Assembly: GCA_023159155.1 (NCBI GenBank)
Contig: JAJNNX010000022.1
Coordinates: 558,001-622,000, forward strand
From: Ustulina deusta
Taxonomy: Eukaryota > Ascomycota > Sordariomycetes > Xylariales > Xylariaceae
Direction of reading: 5' to 3'
DNA: 64,000 nucleotides
A program made the translations under genes and the position numbers. Shown one piece after another: positions 58,104 to 64,000 of this stretch; position 1 is the first letter of the stretch; every line of letters starts with the position of its first letter. Under the pieces are notes generated by a model that saw only the letters and a program-made list of their open reading frames with translations, searched no databases and was not told where the DNA came from.

Positions 58104-60325
58104 CTTGTTTTGCGTATTGCACAATAGCCCTTATCTATGTCATATCTTGACTTCTAAAACGAGATCCTGACATCAGGTATGGAAAAAGTGGTTGAAGCAA
58201 TGATGTAACGAGATGCTTAAAAGAGAGAAAAAGAGAAAAGAAAAGAAAGCCTAATATCTACATACACAACACCACTATATGTTCGATCATAGGTAACGGT
58301 TCAAACTTGGTATCTACATACGCATTCATTATTCTGAGACGATTATAATTTGGGGGGGCCATTTTGGCGGTAATAAGAGCCCTCCTTATTGCAAACCCAT
58401 ACCTCGAGCAGCTATATCTATTTCACGGGACATACGAGTTTTCATCTATTTCTTTGTTGTTATTAATAAACTATTGCTTATCCTTTGGTGTTAAACACTG
58501 TTCAACCTAGTGTTATAATTAATAGCTAGGACTGAATTATGAGTGTTTTAGTATAGAGAAGGTTTACTGCTTTCTTCGTTTTCTATCCTCTTCTTTAATT
58601 TACAGCCTAGCTATACGTTACGTACATTGGCGATAAGTTGAAATCTGAAGGAGCTTTATCTACTCTATATAGCCAGCACCATAATATACCTAGGTATATA
58701 AAAACAATGGTTGTGTAGTAAAGCTGCCGTTGCAACCATCCAATCCAACAACAATAGGATTGTGAGCCAGAAGAAAGAGCCACAAATAGCACCGCACAAG
58801 CCACTTGACAGACTTACCCGTCAAAACACAAGCCACAGGAGGGGGGCGCAAGTCAGAGATGAATAAGTTTTAACAGAATAGGTAAGCACTTAGTTATCTT
58901 ACTAGATCCCAACCAAGCAGGCTTGATAGTACAAGCACGTGCAGAATACTGCATGGTTCCTATTTCACCTAGGTATTTCAACCTGTCCCCAAGCTGCAGT
59001 GCAACCCTACATTAATTCATCCATACACAAACAATTAGCGACATGCCGCGTTGTTTGAAGGCGGTGGCTGCGCACGCGCAAGTCCTGTCGAGTCTCCACT
59101 CCACTCACTCTTCTTATCTGTGGAACTGAGTAATAGCCCTTGTCGGGTAAAGGAGACCCCGAAAAACTACCTACACTATATCTACACTACACCATAGTCC
59201 TGATGAATATAAGTACATATATCCTCCGGGTCGTCGAGGTTGCAGTTTCGGATGTTTTTGTTATCGGGTTATCTCCACGTTACCGAATAGGTACACTAGA
59301 TCCGCCCAGATAACCGGAAAATTGAGGACAATATGTAAGGATTCCAGGATCCGTGCCTAAAAAGCCACCACCCGACATGCATGCCGTTTCATCTGAGCCG
59401 GAATTGTCATGATGCTTACACTGAGAAGGAAGACTTCGGATGAAATCCAGTAGACTATCGGCTACTATCACACGCTAGTTCGATAAGAATCTTTCGTTTC
59501 GAACCGCACAGCCTCATCTGAACGCACAGCGACGATCTTACGATACAACCTCGACAATACTGCACATTGAGTGTCGTGTGCTGTAATGCTTGCAACTCGC
59601 TGACGGCGGAAGTGCCGGAGCCACGCTGCGGTGAGATGTTCCGACAAGGAGTAGCAGTCCTTCCCTCTGCTTGTTTCGTCATCTACCGGGCAGTGCCGCC
59701 ATTCCCCGTGAAGATCAATCCCAAACTCCTGCAGTACCTAGGTAGGTACCGTACTCGGATCACATATCCTACTCAAATAAAAGAACCCGATGTCATGTGA
59801 CGAGAAAGGGAAGCGGGTATTTTATATATTGTAGCAGAGGTCGCCAGTATGTAGGTGCTTTCCGAAACAACGTATCCGCGCAACATACCCCGTTATAACA
59901 TCCTCGCGCGTGGTCGGGTTCCGTCGAGATTGGGTGTTTGAGAGCTTGAAAATTAGCAAAAGTTTTGAAGAGTATGCTGCGCGAAAGCCAGACGATGGAT
60001 GTGGTCTCGTAAGAATGTTTATAGATACCCCCAGACACCTGTAACATAAAACATAAGGAACTCATTTCCTAAACCCGAATTCCAAGTGTCATTGAACCGT
60101 GTCGCTTGGTAAAACTGCAGAATAGAGGCCTTTCCCTTGATAATTCTCATACTACGTTCCCGTCGCCTACAATTGTACATTATTATAGCGTGATTCCTGG
60201 GGGGGGTTAGTCGGTTCAGTCCCATGCTGTCCGGCCAATTGTGCTATGAGTATAAGTTGTTGCGCAAGGAGCCGAGAACTATCGTACTGGTGGTCTTTGC
60301 TAAGAATAATATCTAAAGCACTCGT

Positions 60326-60359
60326 TTTCTTTGTTCTATCTAGAAGGTGGTCACATGAC
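60326..60359 (-). repeat. right copy of the 34-base inverted repeat
   Basis: The reverse complement of this stretch begins GTCATGTGACCAC and ends AGAACAAAGAAA, facing the copy at 58070. It is followed on the minus strand by an open frame of some 60 codons (SALDIILSKDHQYDSSRLLA) with some protein-like character but no recognised domain. Confidence 0.6.
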
Positions 60360-60627
60360 AAATGCTTTCACAGGTTTACCCATCATAGCCCGTCAGCACA
60401 TCATTCCTTCCGTGTTCTTCTGTTGTTTTTTGCTTGTGTTTCTCCTACGTAGGAAGACGTTTCATTAAAAGAAATTGAACATACCCGGCTCTTGACTAAC
60501 TAGTCTTGGCACCGCCGGAGTGGGGCAGTTCTGCGGACTTTCTACTCAGCTGTTATTGCCTCGAATTCCGCCAGCGGACTCTTTTCACCTTGTTCTCGAC
60601 GTCTGCTTAATAATACATCCTCCGTCC

Positions 60628-62376
60628 ATGGCGACTGGCTACCTGACAGGAGAAAACATGGGATCTGCTATTGCAGCATGCCCCAGCACGCCAGCCTCGA
60701 GGCAGAAAAACTGCAACAACTGTGTGCAGGCTAAGAGGCGGTGCGACCGGCGAACACCGATATGCTCCCGGTGCGTGGAGAAGAAAACGACTTGTGTCTA
60801 TAGCAAGTCCAAGACGGCTCATCGGCCGGGGAAGAATACTAGGGAACCAGCAGCTTACACAGAGACTCTGCCGCTTGAGAGCCCTGCCTATTCTCCGTTG
60901 AATATCCCTGGCCTGTCGTTTGATATGAACTATCCCGAAAGCATATCCACTGGTTTTCATCCAGAGGTTGCTGTCGAGCCCACGCCCCAATCTAACCACG
61001 ATACTGTCTCAAGCAGGAATATTTCCATGGACACTTTTATGCACTTTATAGAGAACAACACCTCGTCTCCCTCGGACCAGTGGCTTATCCGTACCGAGGA
61101 AGATCATATCCCGGAACGCCCAGCGACCCCAGCTGAGGAGGAAGTGGTGACCGCATACAGTAAAATGGTGGCTTGTGTAAGTAGGAGCAATGAGCTGTTG
61201 TCCCGAAGACCGAAACTCTATTCGTTTTCCGCCCTCCCTCAAACTAACGGCTTCCAGCAGCAGCTTGATTCATGGAATGCTTATGATCCGAAGACGCCCC
61301 TATACTACGTTTTAAACCGCGTGAAAGGGTTCACGGCGGAAATGGCGGCAAAAAATACGACCCCTTTCATCCACGGGCATCTCTACCGCGAGTATAGGCC
61401 GCGATGTATCATGTCAGTAAGTAGTTCTTGGATTCGTTTTTTTCTTGTTCTGGGTACCTTCAAGAGCACCGAGGCTTCTAATTAGGCTACGGCTATGTCC
61501 TAGGAGCATTCCGTACTGTTAAGACACTTGCAGGTCCATGCTTTGGATGATGGTAACTAACATGTCGTAGTGCTTCACGACCTGTGTGCTATATGCAAAC
61601 CGCACGCCAGCGAAGATGGCCATGGTGATGAGAGCCCTGTCGGATAGTGCGCGTGAGTTCGTCGAAGCTGAAGCCTACAATGTGGTGCCGACGCCTATCG
61701 AGAAGCTTGCGCGTTCACAGGCTCTTTTCCTGTACCAGATCATTCGCCTCTTTGACGGTGACGTTACCTTGAGGGTCCAGGGCGAAAAGGACATGGGACT
61801 ACTGAAAACATGGCTGGGTGAGCTGTGTCGTATCCGTGACAATCTGGGAGATCTGGCGTTGTTGGAGTATGCCTCAGTGAGGGAGCAGTCACCAGTCGAG
61901 TGGGAGGTATGTTGTTTGCCCTTCATCTTCCTGTCAAATGTTTCATTTTTTTTTCTTTTTTGCTGACTAGGGTGCCTAGAAGTGGATATTTGCCGAGTGC
62001 GTGCGTAGAACCATAATTATGGCATACGCGGTCCTCGGCCTGTACGAGCTTCTGAAAGACTCGGGGCACATAGACCCAGACAACCCTTGGGCTTATGTCC
62101 ATCGCTGGACACTTGGGCGTTCCTTATGGGAAGCTGATTCCTCGACTGCGTTCCAGCGCGCGTGGAAGGAGAGTTCGCATTTCGTCATTGCAAATTTTAC
62201 GTTTGGAGATTTTGTCGAGAATGGGAAAGGAGAGGACATAGATGAATTCGCAGAAATCCTCCTAAATGTGTAAGTAGATTGAACAGTCCCGCGATTGAAC
62301 AATGCTAATAATCGATAGGTATATGGGTGGAGATGCGACTAAGAAATTCATGGCCCATCGGAAACAAGAGAAGTGA
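60628..62376 (+). CDS. Zn(II)2Cys6 transcription factor
   Basis: Four exons (60628-61416, 61571-61906, 61980-62269, 62319-62376) give 490 residues, with all phases matching. Cysteines 29, 32, 39, 46, 49 and 56 form the fungal binuclear cluster (CNNCVQAKRRCDRRTPICSRC), followed by the basic linker KSKTAHRPGKN. The C-terminal half (CVLYANRTPAKMAMVMRALS, FLYQIIRLFDGDVTLR, TLGRSLWEAD) is alpha-helical and resembles C-terminal regions of fungal regulators that often sit near specialised-metabolism genes. That is inference from general resemblance. The start may instead be ATG 60658. No structural gene lies next to it in this window, so its targets are unknown. Confidence 0.85.
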
Positions 62377-62698
62377 AGACACTATGAAACCGCATAGCAT
62401 GTCGACAGAGCGGGAAACGTTGTGTCCTCGTTGCAGAGATCTTTGTCCCCTCGATCACCAGCACTGGGGAAGTCCTCGACAAGCATAATATTGTTATTGA
62501 GATAATCCAGCCAGATAAGTAAGTCCTACCTTGCGATTGCCAACTAAGATCAAGGAGTTTAACAAGTCGTTAGTGGACGGCAGCTGCCAATCTTTATTAA
62601 GAAGCGGCATTGATCATGCCGGACGATTCCGAGCTCCCTGGATAAGTTGACTGAGAGTTTTTTGTGATGACGACCTCTATAGCGGATTGGTCACAATG

Positions 62699-62827
62699 TG
62701 TCACGGAACAGAACTAAAACGCTATACGGTCATACTACTGGCAAAAGAAGAACGTAGTCAAGTCGGGCATTTGGCTTGTCTGCAGCTATTATATATGTAC
62801 TGTGACACAGTGTCTTTGGTGCCGTGA
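62699..62827. repeat. small inverted-end element candidate
   Basis: TGTCACGGAA (62699-62708) and TTGGTGCCGTGA (62816-62827) give inverted TCACGG/CCGTGA ends 129 bases apart. The inside is AT-rich and non-coding. The same end sequences (11 of 12 bases for the right end) occur at 3902-3935. No target-site duplication is obvious. Confidence 0.4.
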
Positions 62828-63546
62828 TTAAGCTTCCAAAGAACCACGTCTAAGACAAATCCAAGGCCATCGCAATATGCGTGGGTGTTTCTGGTAACTA
62901 AAACATGGGCTTTGAGGTTTGTGTCTACTTTTAACTATGGGCTTCTACTTGCGATCCGGCTATACCCCCATCTAGGTAGTCGTGGATGGGCGAGCCGTGC
63001 CTGTGCCAGACTTCCTACCACACTTCAGATGGCTAGATTTGACTAACCATTGACTTGTTAATTCAATGAAGCAAGCCTGTTGGGTCTCCTCATCCTACAG
63101 TCTAGTTGCACATACTATGTTCGACTTGGTCACAGGTATCTTGACGTTCTCATCTTATGGATGGCTCGGCACACACGTCTAGGAAAAGTACCTTGGTAGA
63201 TAGAGACTACTTGAAAACAGCTTGCTGTGATAATACAATATGGCGAAACGTCCAAGTGCTGACTATCCTTCGATGAGCTGAAAATTAGACCAACTGAAGG
63301 TGTGCTGTGCAGCCCTACACGGTGGCCCAGTGGTGTCCTGTAGACCTTGAGTCCAAAAGCGATTACCAGAAAATTCGCCTTCCACGGTCGAACAAGCCTC
63401 CGTTGCGTTTGAATGATTATCGCACCGAGAAAGGCGTATGACTAAACCAAGACGAGACCAGGCAGGGGTATTATCCGATCTAAGACCAGAATTGTCAGCG
63501 ACACGCCCCCCCTTTTTTCACGAGACACGACGGTATCTACAGTATA

Positions 63547-63834
63547 CTATCGGATCTCGAAGTAAGTCTGGGGAGAATAGCCATTCCCGTCATACTGATC
63601 TGTCTCTGGCGCGGACGTAAGCACCGCAATGTTGTTCGTCAGCTCTCGGGCGAGGTTTGTTGTCCAACTTTGCAGATCGCCGCGGTGACGGCAGGCTTCT
63701 TGCAGCGGATTGACGTTTACCGTGTTCGGCGGGCCGCCGGACCTGCAGAGACTCGGCGAGTCCCAATCTGCGACGACATGGCTGTCACCGTACTGGATCA
63801 AGTTTTCCGCTGTGTTGCACGCTGGCGTTGGCAA
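63547..63834 (-). CDS. possible 3' exon of an unrecognised gene
   Basis: Minus-strand frame of about 95 codons ending QYDGNGYSPQTYFEIR, with protein-like composition (NVNPLQEACRHRGDLQSWTT, NLARELTNNIAVLTSAP). The frame's own start is a TTG, so a 5' exon would have to lie further right, perhaps beyond the window. I recognise no family. It may be a gene fragment or a chance frame. Confidence 0.3.
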   Translation of the reverse strand: MPTPACNTAENLIQYGDSHVVADWDSPSLCRSGGPPNTVNVNPLQEACRHRGDLQSWTTNLARELTNNIAVLTSAPETDQYDGNGYSPQTYFEIR

Positions 63835-64000
63835 TCACCCTAAAGGGCGCAGAATTCAAGCAATGTCTCGGGAGCATGCAGGGGTGACGAGGCCTGAAAC
63901 CACCAAGGGGGAAATCAGTGACAACAAGGGGTCGTAGTAATCCAGGGCTGTGGATGTCAGTGTGAGCTCGAGTTGGTTTGGACGCATAGATGCATAGCCA

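Larger units (their letters stand above)
54392..60627. other. 6.2-kb gene-poor region
   Basis: No gene is recognised. The left 0.5-1.5 kb is the calcium ATPase promoter and leader. A 344-codon minus frame (54907-55941) lies there but has no domain. AT-rich sequence runs from 55.6 kb onward with TACCTAGGTA motifs (55685-55712, 59735-59750). Two diverged copies of a 34-base sequence face each other at 58070-58103 and 60326-60359. GTCATGTGAC-like boxes also occur near 59793. Confidence 0.5.
62377..64000. other. right-edge region, mostly gene-free
   Basis: About 1.6 kb. It contains TGTCACGGAA at 62699-62708 facing TTGGTGCCGTGA at 62816-62827, nearly the same ends as at 3902-3935. A possible gene fragment lies at 63547-63834 on the minus strand. 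Nothing else is recognised. Confidence 0.45.

Noticed and set aside
1..64000. CRISPR array, bacterial operon or prophage features
   Set aside because: No spaced direct repeats were found, and all genes have spliceosomal introns and eukaryotic families. A prokaryotic reading does not fit.

Overview
The window reads as nuclear DNA of a filamentous ascomycete (Pezizomycotina). Introns are short (about 50-125 nt) with GT..AG ends and CTAAC/CTGAC branch sites. A complex I subunit is present, so this is not a fermentative yeast. The gene set includes a fused Nup98-Nup96 precursor, a Zn2Cys6 regulator and a fungal-type cytochrome P450. A class-level guess (Sordariomycetes) rests only on general look and is inference.

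Layout. The left edge (1-7.5 kb) is gene-poor: a possible tRNA 3' half, a disrupted cytochrome P450 gene (1410-3436), short inverted repeats, and one protein gene I do not recognise (4856-5870, minus). From 7.5 to 18.8 kb is a dense metabolic and translation block: peroxisomal 3-ketoacyl-CoA thiolase, an ornithine cyclodeaminase/mu-crystallin family protein, a beta carbonic anhydrase, 60S ribosomal protein eL8, the tRNA 2-thiolation enzyme Ncs6/Ctu1, and a five-exon complex I MWFE/NDUFA1 subunit that needs a 4-nt exon. From 19.6 to 39.4 kb lie a Sas3-type MYST acetyltransferase, glutaminyl cyclase, epsin, a centrin-like protein and the Nup98-Nup96 precursor. From 42 to 54.4 kb are tRNA-Gly(UCC), a Sir2/Hst1-type sirtuin and a Pmc1-type calcium ATPase. 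From 54.4 kb to the end the sequence is again gene-poor, with one Zn2Cys6 transcription factor (60628-62376), a diverged inverted-repeat pair and a possible gene fragment at the right edge.

The genes are mostly conserved housekeeping functions (peroxisomal beta-oxidation, CO2 hydration, ribosome and tRNA modification, respiration, chromatin acetylation and deacetylation, endocytosis, nuclear pore, calcium storage). I see no operon-like pathway. The only accessory-looking genes, the P450 and the Zn2Cys6 regulator, sit at the two gene-poor ends and are too far apart to be called one cluster.

Exon models were built by hand. Unless noted, each joins splice phases exactly and gives a total length divisible by three. 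The most notable observation is the phase-perfect 4-nt micro-exon in the NDUFA1 homologue (18499-18496). Next are the single in-frame TGA in the P450, the ATG-only first coding exon of eL8, and the diverged 34-bp inverted repeats about 2.3 kb apart at 58.07 and 60.36 kb.
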